DNA of 17,586 bases from Clostridiales bacterium oral taxon 876 str. F0540 (GTDB taxonomy: Bacteria; Bacillota; Clostridia; Clostridiales; Clostridiaceae): assembly GCA_000466585.1 (NCBI GenBank), contig KE993477.1, forward strand, positions 1 through 17,586. The letters are read 5' to 3'. This document shows, piece after piece, positions 1 to 7,925 of this stretch. Numbering within the stretch: position 1 is the first letter of the stretch; each line of letters opens with the position of its first letter. Position numbers and translations under genes: made by a program. The notes below the pieces were generated by a model that saw only the letters and a list, made by a program, of their open reading frames with translations, made no database searches and had not been told where the DNA came from.

Positions 1-1008
1 AAGTAAGTTTTTCTTTGATGCAACAGCAGTACCGGAGGGGAACTTCAATTTATAATTCCAACAAGCTTCTATACCTTTAAAAACGAAAAATTATCTTCCT
101 GTGATGTAAAAAGAGCTGTCGGCAGTACAATCGGTAATGCAAGAGAAGATAGGCAGACCAAAATAAGCAATAAATTTGTATTAGGTTTTGAAAAGGTTTA
201 TTTATTTAGCGAAGGTATATCTGAAAATGGTATTAAAACAATTATAGATTTCTTATTCAACAACCCCGCAGTAAATGATAATGGCTCCATTGCGGTGATA
301 TCCGGTTCTGCAGAAGATGCTTTTAAACGACATATTGAGGGATCTAATTGTGCTGCAGATGAAATTGATGGAATTATTCGCAATCTTACTAACAACAACT
401 TTTTTTCAAAACACTATAACCTTTCTGATATTTATGTTAAAACTACTCAAGAGGGAAAATCTTTAGTTATTCCTTATATAGAAAGTACCGATGAGGGTTT
501 TGAAGTTAAGGGACTTAGCTTATTTAAAAACTACAAGATGATAGGAAAGTTAAATATGACTGAAACTCGCTTTTTTAATCTTCTAAGAGAGAACAAATGT
601 CATGGTCATATAGACCTTGAAAAATCTCCTACTGAATCCTTCAGTTTTTATGGCACCTCCAAACGAAAGGTTACCTGCGAAAAAAATGGTGACAAGTATA
701 AATTTACAATTGAAGTCACATTAAAAGGTGATATTTTGGAAAATGAAATTTATAATAATTTTTATAATAATATTGATGCAAAAAAAGAGGCTGAGAAAGA
801 AATAGAAGATAAAATTAAAAAATCTTCAGAAACTCTAATTAAGAAAATGCAAAATGAATATAGCTTTGACGGGCTTGAGCTTGGAAGTGTAGCCGCTGCA
901 AAATATGGAAGACGCACCGGCATAGACTGGGATAAAGTTATATCTGATTCTGATATTGAAGTAAAGCCTAAGGTTCATATTGAAAGAACCGGGCGCGGAG
1001 ATTTATAA
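1..1008 (+). CDS. Ger(x)C-family spore germination protein, 5'-truncated by the window, probable frameshift
   Basis: Likely the lipoprotein-type C subunit of a GerA-like nutrient germinant receptor, acting at the spore inner membrane. From base 19 one frame is open to the TAA at 1006-1008. It contains a GerC-like segment (FVLGFEKVYLFSE, then ENGIKTIIDFLFNNP and IAVISGSAEDAF) and a typical C-terminal block ending in GLELGSVAAAKYGRRTG, DWDKV and VHIERTGRGDL. The only in-frame start codon is GTG at 295, which would cut off conserved sequence, so it is not the true start. Stops at 4-6 and 16-18 close this frame upstream, while the +1 frame from base 2 reads SKFFFDATAVPEG up to the G-run at 37-40. 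One extra G there would join the two into FDATAVPEGELQFIIP. The gene is therefore either a frameshifted allele or carries a sequence error. The family is recognised from remembered motifs, not a search. Partner A and B subunit genes would lie to the left. Confidence 0.75.
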
Positions 1009-1056
1009 TTTACAATTCATGAACTATTTCTAGTTATAGATTTCATAGTAGATCTT

Positions 1057-1112
1057 CTATTTGAGTGAGTAAAAAGCTTCAAAGTCATGGGAACATTTAC
1101 TCACCCAAATAG
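1057..1112. terminator. Inverted repeat between convergent genes, possible terminator
   Basis: Arms of 17 bases at 1057-1073 and 1096-1112 pair with a single mismatch, which becomes a G-U pair in minus-strand RNA, across a 22-base loop. It sits between the converging ger gene and the dehydrogenase gene. Neither side has a clear run of T, so it may act as a weak bidirectional terminator or as an mRNA 3'-end stabiliser. Confidence 0.45.
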
Positions 1113-1119
1113 TGATTTA

Positions 1120-1887
1120 TCAATGCGATTCTACAGTGAGCGCTTTAGTGATCTTAACAACAAGGCTTCTTGGCAAAAACTTAACTGCATAAGTCCCTAA
1201 CTTATTTACAGTTCCTGTAACCACAACTCTCTGCCCTTTCATAAGAGCCTTATAGCCAAGTCTTGCTACTACATCTGCATTCATTACCTTAGCAAACATC
1301 TTTGTCTTCTCAACATTTGCTGCCTTTGCAAAATTAGTTTTTGATGGTCCGGGGCACAAAGCTGTAACTGTTATTCCAGTACCCCTAAGTTCTTCAGCTA
1401 ATGCTTCTGAAAATGATAATACATAAGCCTTGGAGGCATAATAAACTGCCATTAAGGGTCCTGGCTGAAAGGCTGCTGTAGAAGCTACATTTAGAATTTT
1501 ACCTTCTCTCCTTAACTTCATCTCCTGTAAAACATAGTGAGTCAGTTCTGTTAATGTTATAACATTTAATTCTACCATTTCCAGCTGTTTATCAGCATCA
1601 AGCTTATCAAACCTTCCCACAAGCCCGAAACCGGCATTATTTATAAGTATATCAATATTCAAGCCCTTTTCTTTTATTTCATCATACAATTCTTTAGCTG
1701 AATGTGGTTTTGATAAATCCTTTTTAATAAGCGTAATATTTAATGAATCAAATTCATCTTTAATTTCCTCAAGTCTTTCAATATTTCTTGCTGTCAAAAT
1801 AAGATTATAATCTTCCTTAGCAAACAGCTTTACAAATTCATATCCAAAACCACTGGAGGCTCCAGTAATCAAAACTGTTTTTTTCAT
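1120..1887 (-). CDS. Short-chain dehydrogenase/reductase (DltE/YqjQ-like), 255 aa
   Basis: Predicted cytoplasmic NAD(P)-dependent oxidoreductase of the classical SDR family; the substrate cannot be read from sequence. Visible motifs are the nucleotide-binding TGASSGFG at residues 8-15, the structural NNAG at 83-86, N108, and a catalytic triad S136, Y149 and K153 in the YxxxK arrangement. CPGP near residue 203 is also typical. The start at 1887 was chosen because AGGAG lies about 8 bases upstream. A longer reading to 1962 would overlap the preceding gene and add a basic stretch foreign to the Rossmann fold. It starts 25 bases after the MBL-fold gene stop, so the two are probably co-transcribed. 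The length is normal for the family. Confidence 0.88.
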   Translation of the reverse strand: MKKTVLITGASSGFGYEFVKLFAKEDYNLILTARNIERLEEIKDEFDSLNITLIKKDLSKPHSAKELYDEIKEKGLNIDILINNAGFGLVGRFDKLDADKQLEMVELNVITLTELTHYVLQEMKLRREGKILNVASTAAFQPGPLMAVYYASKAYVLSFSEALAEELRGTGITVTALCPGPSKTNFAKAANVEKTKMFAKVMNADVVARLGYKALMKGQRVVVTGTVNKLGTYAVKFLPRSLVVKITKALTVESH

Positions 1888-1912
1888 TATTTTCACTCCT
1901 ATTATAGTATAA

Positions 1913-2953
1913 TCATTCAATCTTCTCCCACCAGGCTTCAGTTTTCTTAGGCGTTTTAACATCTAATTTTTCACCAATCATAGGATGAAGCAGGTTTACA
2001 TTTCTTCTGCAGCTTTCTTTAGTCACCCTAATTATAGGTTCATCCCATGCATGCATAGACAAAGTAAACTTTGCCCAATGGGAAGGCAGCAGCTTTTCTG
2101 CTTTTAAGTCAATAGAAGCCTGAACCGTTTCTTCAGGCATCATATGAGAATCAGGCCAATGCCCGCTGTACTGACCACATTCTAGAATAGCTAAATCAAA
2201 TGGCCCATATTTTTCTCCTATTTGCCTAAAATGAGAACCATAGCCTGAATCTCCACTATAGAAAACTTTCATATTACCTGCCTTTATTATAAAAGATACC
2301 CATAAGGTTTGATTTTTCTTTCTTCCTCTTCCCGATAAATGTCTCGCAGGAGCTACGGTTATTTCAAACCCATCATCAAAAATTGCACCTTGGTTCCAGT
2401 CCTTTTCAATTATTATATTTTTATCAAAGCCCCAGTGCTCAAAATATGCTCCTACCCCAAGTCCTGTAATTAGATGTTTAATTTTAGGTTTTAATTCGGC
2501 TACAGCCTCATGGTCTAAATGGTCATAGTGGTCGTGTGAAATAAGAAGATAATCTATATCAGGTATATCACTTACTTTATATATATCACTTCCTTTATAG
2601 CTTCTATTAAAGAATTTTATTTTAGAAGCACTGCCGCTCAGCACAGGATCTATTAAAAATCTTTTACCATTAAGCTGAAGGAACCATGAGGAATGCCCAA
2701 ACCAGATAATAATATCTTCATTTGGATTCAAACTCATTAAATCAGTTTTTATTGAAGGCAAAGCACGGGGAGGTTCACGTCTTTTAGTTTTATTGAAAAA
2801 CATATCCTTAAGCATTCTAACGATGCTTGTATAATCTGACAGATCATAAACACCTTCAAGATTATGAAATCTTCCATCTCTATAATTAGGTGAATTTTCT
2901 ATTCTTCTAAGCCTTTCTTCGGATATATTTTTGCCAACTTTACGCTTCATCAT
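1913..2953 (-). CDS. MBL-fold metallo-hydrolase (COG2220/NAPE-PLD-like), 346 aa
   Basis: Predicted metal-dependent hydrolase of the beta-lactamase-fold group that includes NAPE-PLD and UlaG/RomA-like proteins. The metal-binding set is visible: H140-x-H142-x-D144-H145 in SHDHYDHLD, H205 in PARHLSGRG, the bridging D235 in SGDSGYG, and H292 in PSHWAKF. An N-terminal extension of about 75 residues precedes the hydrolase core (WFGHSSWFLQLNG), as in NAPE-PLD-like members. No signal peptide or membrane segment is seen, so it is probably cytoplasmic. Two ATG codons in a row lie 5 and 8 bases after AGGAGG (2959-2964); either could be used. That ribosome binding site is the downstream edge of repeat copy A. 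It is the first gene of a likely operon with the dehydrogenase. The substrate (phospholipid, lactone or phosphodiester) is unknown. Confidence 0.85.
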   Translation of the reverse strand: MMKRKVGKNISEERLRRIENSPNYRDGRFHNLEGVYDLSDYTSIVRMLKDMFFNKTKRREPPRALPSIKTDLMSLNPNEDIIIWFGHSSWFLQLNGKRFLIDPVLSGSASKIKFFNRSYKGSDIYKVSDIPDIDYLLISHDHYDHLDHEAVAELKPKIKHLITGLGVGAYFEHWGFDKNIIIEKDWNQGAIFDDGFEITVAPARHLSGRGRKKNQTLWVSFIIKAGNMKVFYSGDSGYGSHFRQIGEKYGPFDLAILECGQYSGHWPDSHMMPEETVQASIDLKAEKLLPSHWAKFTLSMHAWDEPIIRVTKESCRRNVNLLHPMIGEKLDVKTPKKTEAWWEKIE

Positions 2954-2958
2954 TGAAT

Positions 2959-3048
2959 CCTCCTTTTTGTCGGATCACTTGGTAATTTATGATCGCTCGT
3001 TCCACTCGCAAATTACCCGCTAAAGTCCATTTAGGACTTCAGCCTCCT
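2959..3048 (-). repeat. Structured repeat copy A, in the leader of the MBL-fold gene
   Basis: About 90 bases related to 17497-17586. Read on the minus strand it runs: AGGAGG; a hairpin with arms CTGAAGTCC and GGACTTTAG around TAAAT; a second hairpin with arms GGTAATTT and AAATTACC around a GA-rich loop containing GCGAG and CGAGCGA; then CCGACAAA and a second AGGAGG that serves as the gene's ribosome binding site. The core AAGTCCTAAATGGACTT is identical in both copies, while several stem pairs differ by compensatory changes. I do not recognise the family. Confidence 0.75.
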
Positions 3049-3156
3049 TTCTATAAACCATTCTGATAATTTAATAGTATTCTCCAAAAGAGTATTTCTA
3101 ATCTTTTATCAAACTATTAATACACAAAGAAATTTTTAAAATCATATACTGACATT

Positions 3157-3738
3157 ATGATTATTTTTAAGCAGGTGGTTTATATAAGTGAGTATGCAGG
3201 TTTTAACCTAAAAGAGCTTCAGCTGTTAGGGACAGGAACTCAGGGCAGAGTGTATAAAATTGATAATCAAAGATGCATTAAAGTATTTAAGAGCAAAAGA
3301 GAGTGCAAGGAAGAAGTGCAGTCATTAAACATAGCTCAAGAAGATATTCATTTTCCAAAGCTCTATAAGTATGGACAGGATTATATCATAAGAGAATTAA
3401 TCTCTGGGGTTGAACTTGATAAATATTTAGAGACACATAAATTAACCTCACAACTCATAATTAAAATTATTGAACTGTACGAGTCTATGATTAAAGTTGG
3501 CTACAAAAGACTTGATGCAGCTATATTTCATGTTTTTGTTACTCCTTCTCATGAACTTAAGCTTATAGATACTGCAAAATCAATGAAAAAGAAAACTGAA
3601 ATTCCAAACTTGCTCATCAGCGGTATTGAAAAGGCTGGTTTTAAACAAGAACTATTTGATTTTTTAAAAGATACCAGACCTGACCTTTATGAAAAGTGGA
3701 GGCGCTATAAAAAAATTAATTATAAAAAGATAAGTTAA
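3157..3738 (+). CDS. Small protein-kinase-like protein, 193 aa
   Basis: Resembles a minimal, degenerate Ser/Thr kinase fold. A glycine-rich loop LGTGTQGRVYKI lies at residues 24-35, with a candidate ATP-binding lysine at K42 (CIKVFK). A hinge-like IIRELISGVELDKYL lies at about 77-91. RLDAAIFHVFV (118-128) and LKLIDTAKS (135-142) take the places of the catalytic loop and DFG motif, with D120 and D138 as the surviving acidic residues. The usual HRD histidine and the loop asparagine are not present, so activity is uncertain. The protein is much shorter than a full kinase domain (about 260 aa). No Shine-Dalgarno precedes the ATG, but TATACT ends 6 bases before it, so the mRNA may be leaderless. 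Fifteen bases separate it from the phosphoesterase gene, so the two are probably co-transcribed. Its function is unknown. Confidence 0.72.
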   Translation: MIIFKQVVYISEYAGFNLKELQLLGTGTQGRVYKIDNQRCIKVFKSKRECKEEVQSLNIAQEDIHFPKLYKYGQDYIIRELISGVELDKYLETHKLTSQLIIKIIELYESMIKVGYKRLDAAIFHVFVTPSHELKLIDTAKSMKKKTEIPNLLISGIEKAGFKQELFDFLKDTRPDLYEKWRRYKKINYKKIS

Positions 3739-3753
3739 TGTGGAGATGATACT

Positions 3754-4587
3754 ATGAGATTTATGATATTAAGCGATACAAAAGGCAAGTATAATGGCAT
3801 TAATGAAAAAGTTATATCAAAATTATTGAAAGAAAGCAAAAAACTAAAACCCGAACCTGAATTCATTGTGCTTGGCGGGGATAATATAGCAGGCAGCAGT
3901 GACAAAGCTATATTAGTTGATCAGCTTGAAGGCTTTAGAAAACTGATTGAAAAATATTATCCTCACAAACCTTTGCTTCCCATCATAGGAAATCATGAGG
4001 TAAATAACGAACCTACAGATGATTCCTACGAAAAAGTATTTCAAATATTTTACAGCGATATGCTGCCTGGTACATGTCTTGAGAATTATAACAATACCTC
4101 TTATTATGTCGATTATGGAGATACAAGACTTATAATACTTAATTCCTTTCACTATGGAGAGCTAAATAAAGTTTCTGAAAAACAGCTTGCCTTTTTAGAA
4201 GATGCCGCTTCGAAAGAAACCAAAAATAAATTTGTATTTATTCATTCTCCTGCATTTCCTACAGGCGCTCATTTTGGACATTGTCTGGACTTGTATCCTA
4301 GCGATAGAGATTCTTTTTGGAATGTAGTTAAAAAGCATAACATTCATATAGTTTTTTCAGGACATGAACATAATTATTCAATAAGAAAAATAGATTCTGC
4401 TTATCAAATTATTACTGGCGGAGGAGGAGAAAAACTTAGAGACAAATATAAAGATAAAAAGGGTGTACTGGTTGCTCCTATAGCAAAGCATCATTTTGTT
4501 ATTGTAGATGTTGATGAAGATTTTATCAACATATCTGCTATTGGTATGGATGGAAAGATCTTAAATAAATTTAAAATAGAAAAATAA
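3754..4587 (+). CDS. Calcineurin-like metallophosphoesterase, 277 aa
   Basis: Predicted cytoplasmic phosphoesterase with a two-metal centre, shown by the ordered motifs of the family: D8 in LSDTKG, GGDN with D43, GNHE with N80-H81, H164 in FIHSPAFPTG, and GHEHNY with H204 and H206. One ligand is unusual: the first motif is normally D-x-H, but here position 10 is Lys. Either a nearby residue replaces it or the site binds one metal differently. GGAG about 8 bases before the ATG supports the start. The gene follows the kinase-like gene by 15 bases, which pairs a putative phosphate-adding protein with a phosphate-removing one; a functional link is inference only. A strong hairpin follows the stop. 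The substrate is unknown. Confidence 0.85.
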   Translation: MRFMILSDTKGKYNGINEKVISKLLKESKKLKPEPEFIVLGGDNIAGSSDKAILVDQLEGFRKLIEKYYPHKPLLPIIGNHEVNNEPTDDSYEKVFQIFYSDMLPGTCLENYNNTSYYVDYGDTRLIILNSFHYGELNKVSEKQLAFLEDAASKETKNKFVFIHSPAFPTGAHFGHCLDLYPSDRDSFWNVVKKHNIHIVFSGHEHNYSIRKIDSAYQIITGGGGEKLRDKYKDKKGVLVAPIAKHHFVIVDVDEDFINISAIGMDGKILNKFKIEK

Positions 4588-4593
4588 AAAATA

Positions 4594-4637
4594 CCATCGC
4601 GATATCTAGATAAGAAGTTATCTAGATATCGCGATGG
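4594..4637. terminator. Perfect 20-bp hairpin, bidirectional terminator
   Basis: Arms 4594-4613 and 4618-4637 are perfect reverse complements around the tetraloop GAAG. It lies between the converging phosphoesterase and GH36 genes. On the minus strand the stem is followed by TATTTTTTATTTTTC, a good U-tract, so it should end the alpha-galactosidase operon efficiently. On the plus strand the tail is poorer in T. Confidence 0.85.
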
Positions 4638-4674
4638 GTTCTTATAATCCTTAAATATTTAATAATCTGCCTGA

Positions 4675-6438
4675 TTACCTGATATAAGCCACTCCTGATA
4701 CCGGAATGTCAATAATTAATACTCCCTTGTATAAATTAATATTTTCCCTTTTAATTACTTCACCCATGCAGTTTACAGTTTCTATTTGTCTTTGTCCTAA
4801 ATCATTTTCTATTTCAACATAGAGCTTATCTTTTAATGTTCCATTTACTAATATGATATTTTTATTTGTTTCTTTACCTAAATGTACAACAAAATCTGAG
4901 TATACTGCTGCTAAATATTTTTCTTCTGTTCTAGAAGAAATTATTGGGTAATTTAGTGCAGGATAATATGGTACAAGGTCTCCATCTATAAGTACATCTT
5001 TATGGCGTTTCCAGAAACTTAGCCAAAAGCAGCTCATTTTAAAATGTTCCTCCGTTAAATTTTCAAATCTCATAGAAAATTGAGGCACAGAAAATAATGT
5101 ATTTATTAGCTGTAACGCTGCACTTTCCACTGTATCTTTACTATTCCACATTATAGGATCTGAGTGGGCAGCAGTGTTTCCACAGAGCAATCTTATATCC
5201 ATTGAACCTATTCTATTAGTAATCGAATCATTAGGGCAGTCTGTAACTCTAAACATATTTCCGTACTTTCTCATATATGGTCCAATATATCTTTGCCTGA
5301 ATTCAATCATAATATCAGGCTTAATAGTTTTTAGCTTTTCAATTACTGAGCTTAATAAACAATCTACAGCTTCTTGTACTGATTCAAAATCCATCAGTTC
5401 ATTGTAGCTATCCTTCTTATCAGCAGGCAAGTCAAATTCATCCACAAAATCCAGCTTAAAGCCATCTAAATCCCATTCGGTAACCGCACTTTCATATACA
5501 GATATTAAGTATTCTCTGACCTCAGGATATCTTGGGTCAAGTACTCCCGCCTTTAAAGTCCCATCATAGGCTAAAATTTTATCTTTAAACCTGTTCCAAG
5601 CCTCTGCGTATAATCCAACAAAAGGAACACTATACCAAAGTAAATATTTAAGTCCAATATCATGTACTCTTCTAACATGCTCTTTCATATCAGAAATCCT
5701 TTTACTTGAAACCTTCCAGTCACCACAATAGGCATAGCCTCTATTATTATCATCTGTCTGCCAGCCGTCATCCACAATAACAGCCTCACATCCTAATTTT
5801 TTTGCTATACTGCACTGCTTTTCAATTTCATGATCGTTAAGCTCCTGATGAAAACTATACCAAGTTGAATACATTGGCTGTCTAGCAGCTTCCGGAACGA
5901 GGGAAGGTTTATACTGCTCAAAGCTTTCCCACCATTTTGAAACATCTTTTAAGCTTTCATAGTAAGGTATGTCTCTTGTGTCTATTCTAATTTCACCTTT
6001 ATAATCAAGGATTTTTTTTGAGAGTTCTGTAAATAGTACAATTTTACATTCAAAAGTACCATCCTCTTCGTGTACCCCTGCATTGATATTAACTGTATTC
6101 AAAGCATCAGAGAAAGCACAAGTATGCCTGTTCTGACCATTTACATTATAAAGGCATGAAACCGGTGCAGAAATTGTTGCCTTAGAGTAAAATCCTCTCG
6201 CCCAATCAGCATGGAAGGCCTTATTTCTAAAAGCCGTGGGATACCAATAAGAATGTATATCAATAATAGGCTGCTTCCATGAAATTGTAACTTTGGGCAT
6301 ATGAATAGGCTTTTCTGAAGTAATTTTTAACTTTATGATTTCCAGCCCTTCTTCCAAAACTTCACTCACAATATTTAAATTTAAATCATCTGCTCCCTCT
6401 ACTTTAATTATTCTACTGCTTGCTTTTATTTCTTTCAC
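4675..6438 (-). CDS. GH36-like alpha-galactosidase, 587 aa
   Basis: Predicted retaining alpha-galactosidase of clan GH-D that releases galactose from alpha-1,6-linked oligosaccharides. The first half is a beta-rich domain. The barrel begins near YSTWYSFHQ (190-198), followed by VIVDDGWQTDD (220-230), KYLLWYSVPFVG (264-275), the nucleophile motif GFKLDF with D330, and FRVTDCPND, where D400 is the best acid/base candidate 70 residues later. It is shorter than the roughly 730-residue AgaA/RafA group, and has no signal peptide, so it acts inside the cell. The start is GTG at 6436-6438, preceded by a GGAAGG-type ribosome binding site. It lies 37 bases after melA in the same direction, the second gene of the operon. 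Specificity for alpha-galactosides is supported by the neighbour, but another alpha-linked substrate is possible. Confidence 0.85.
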   Translation of the reverse strand: MKEIKASSRIIKVEGADDLNLNIVSEVLEEGLEIIKLKITSEKPIHMPKVTISWKQPIIDIHSYWYPTAFRNKAFHADWARGFYSKATISAPVSCLYNVNGQNRHTCAFSDALNTVNINAGVHEEDGTFECKIVLFTELSKKILDYKGEIRIDTRDIPYYESLKDVSKWWESFEQYKPSLVPEAARQPMYSTWYSFHQELNDHEIEKQCSIAKKLGCEAVIVDDGWQTDDNNRGYAYCGDWKVSSKRISDMKEHVRRVHDIGLKYLLWYSVPFVGLYAEAWNRFKDKILAYDGTLKAGVLDPRYPEVREYLISVYESAVTEWDLDGFKLDFVDEFDLPADKKDSYNELMDFESVQEAVDCLLSSVIEKLKTIKPDIMIEFRQRYIGPYMRKYGNMFRVTDCPNDSITNRIGSMDIRLLCGNTAAHSDPIMWNSKDTVESAALQLINTLFSVPQFSMRFENLTEEHFKMSCFWLSFWKRHKDVLIDGDLVPYYPALNYPIISSRTEEKYLAAVYSDFVVHLGKETNKNIILVNGTLKDKLYVEIENDLGQRQIETVNCMGEVIKRENINLYKGVLIIDIPVSGVAYIR

Positions 6439-6475
6439 TTTAGCCTTCCCCCATTCTTTAAAAGCAAATTAGAGT

Positions 6476-7774
6476 TTACACAAACTTAGGAAGCCAGTCA
6501 CCATGAGCCTCAATCAAATCATCACACAAGGAAATAATATCATCAATTGATAATTCTGCTGAAGTGTGAGGATCAAGCATAGCAGCATGATAAATATATT
6601 CCTTTTTACCTGTCAATGCTGCTTCTAGTGTTAACAATTGTGTATTAATATTAGTTCTGTTAAGTGCAGCCAATTGAGGAGGAAGTTCACCAATAAAGCA
6701 AGGTGTTACCCCGCTCCTATCAACCAAGCAAGGAACTTCTACTACTGCATCCTTAGGCAGATTGGTTATTAATCCACTATTTAATACATTTCCTCCAATT
6801 TTATATGGAATATTAGTTTCCATAGCCTCCATTATATATGAAGCATATTCTGTTGTTCGTTTATGCTCAATGTTTTTATTGTTAACCAAGTCCTTGCCCA
6901 TTTGCTCCCAGCCTTTTATTTGAGCTATGCATCTTCTTGGATACTCATCAAGAGGTATATTGAATCTTTCTATTAACTCAGGATACTTATCCTTTATAAA
7001 ATAAGGCATATACTCTGCATTATGTTCACTTGATTCTGTTACATAATAACCGAATCTCTTCATTATTTCATAACGGACCATATCATGGTGTGGAGTTTCT
7101 CTTTCTTGAGCTCTCTTTTTAATTTCCGGATATAAATCTTCTCCGTTTCTTGTAATTTCAAGCAGCCAAGCCATATGATTTATTCCTGCTATCTTCCATT
7201 GAAGATTATCATTTTCCATTCCTAAACCTTTTAATAAATGATCTGCGCAAACTTGTACACTATGACAAAGTCCAACTGTCTTAACGCTTGTTCCTCTGAG
7301 CATAGCCCCAGTAAGTACAGCCATTGGATTTGTATAATTCAAAAACCAGGCATCGGGACAAACTTCTTCCATATCTTTTGCAAAATCAAATAATACAGGA
7401 ATTGTTCTTAATGCTCTAAATATTCCCCCAATACCTAAGGTATCACCTATAGTTTGACGCAAGCCATATTTTTTAGGTATCTCAAAATCAATAACTGTAG
7501 AAGGTTCATATCCACCCACTTGTATAGCATTTACAACATATTTTGCTCCTCTTAAAGCTTCTTTTCTATCCAAGTAAGCTGTAATCTTTGCTCGCCCATT
7601 ATTTGAATTATTATTAATATTATTTAGAATAACTTCTGATTCTTTTAATCTCTTGTGGTCTATGTCATAAAGTGCAATTTCCGAATCTCTAAGCGATGGT
7701 GTTGACATAACATCACCTAATACATTTTTCGCAAAAATTGTACTTCCTGCCCCCATAAAGGCTATCTTTGCCAT
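6476..7774 (-). CDS. melA: NAD-dependent alpha-galactosidase MelA, family GH4, 432 aa
   Basis: Hydrolyses melibiose and related alpha-galactosides in the cytoplasm. GH4 enzymes need NAD+ and a divalent metal such as Mn2+ and work by redox-assisted elimination. The N-terminal Rossmann motif FMGAGSTIFAKNVLGD (GAGS at 8-11) binds NAD. NYTNPMA with N149, the metal-ligand motif CHSVQ (C170-H171) and GINHMAW with H200 are all intact. Long stretches match my memory of E. coli MelA, including YVTESSEHNAEY, the LDEYPRRC region and HAAMLDPHTSAEL. The length is as expected. GGAGGG lies 6 bases before the ATG. It is the first gene of the operon and diverges from an AraC-type regulator, as is common for such loci. 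There is no sign of damage. Confidence 0.95.
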   Translation of the reverse strand: MAKIAFMGAGSTIFAKNVLGDVMSTPSLRDSEIALYDIDHKRLKESEVILNNINNNSNNGRAKITAYLDRKEALRGAKYVVNAIQVGGYEPSTVIDFEIPKKYGLRQTIGDTLGIGGIFRALRTIPVLFDFAKDMEEVCPDAWFLNYTNPMAVLTGAMLRGTSVKTVGLCHSVQVCADHLLKGLGMENDNLQWKIAGINHMAWLLEITRNGEDLYPEIKKRAQERETPHHDMVRYEIMKRFGYYVTESSEHNAEYMPYFIKDKYPELIERFNIPLDEYPRRCIAQIKGWEQMGKDLVNNKNIEHKRTTEYASYIMEAMETNIPYKIGGNVLNSGLITNLPKDAVVEVPCLVDRSGVTPCFIGELPPQLAALNRTNINTQLLTLEAALTGKKEYIYHAAMLDPHTSAELSIDDIISLCDDLIEAHGDWLPKFV

Positions 7775-7823
7775 AAATATCCCTCCATTTAAACATTTTA
7801 TTTTTACTTTATTTTTCTTTTCA

Positions 7824-7870
7824 TTTATAATTATAGTTAGTAGACAAGTTAATATATATGGAATTATGTT
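7824..7870. promoter_or_regulatory. Overlapping divergent promoters for melA and the AraC-type gene
   Basis: For melA (minus strand) TTAACT at 7847-7852 and TATAAA at 7824-7829 are spaced by 17 bases. For the regulator (plus strand) TAGACA at 7841-7846 and TATGTT at 7865-7870 are spaced by 18. The two -35 boxes abut, so a regulator bound here could affect both directions. An imperfect direct repeat, TTAGTAGACAAGTTAAT at 7837-7853 and TTAGTGTATAGTTCAAT at 7872-7888, might be its binding site, but the match needs gaps. All assignments are from consensus only. Confidence 0.45.
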
Positions 7871-7925
7871 ATTAGTGTATAGTTCAATGTTACATCAATT
7901 TAGGATAAATCCGTTGGAGGTTCAT

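Noticed and set aside
295..1008. GTG at 295 as the true start of the germination gene
   Set aside because: Conserved family sequence continues in the same frame for at least 90 codons upstream, and no ribosome binding site precedes 295.
1888..1962. Longer dehydrogenase starting at 1962
   Set aside because: It would overlap the end of the MBL-fold gene, and the extension is basic and unlike the Rossmann N-terminus; the ATG at 1887 has a good AGGAG.
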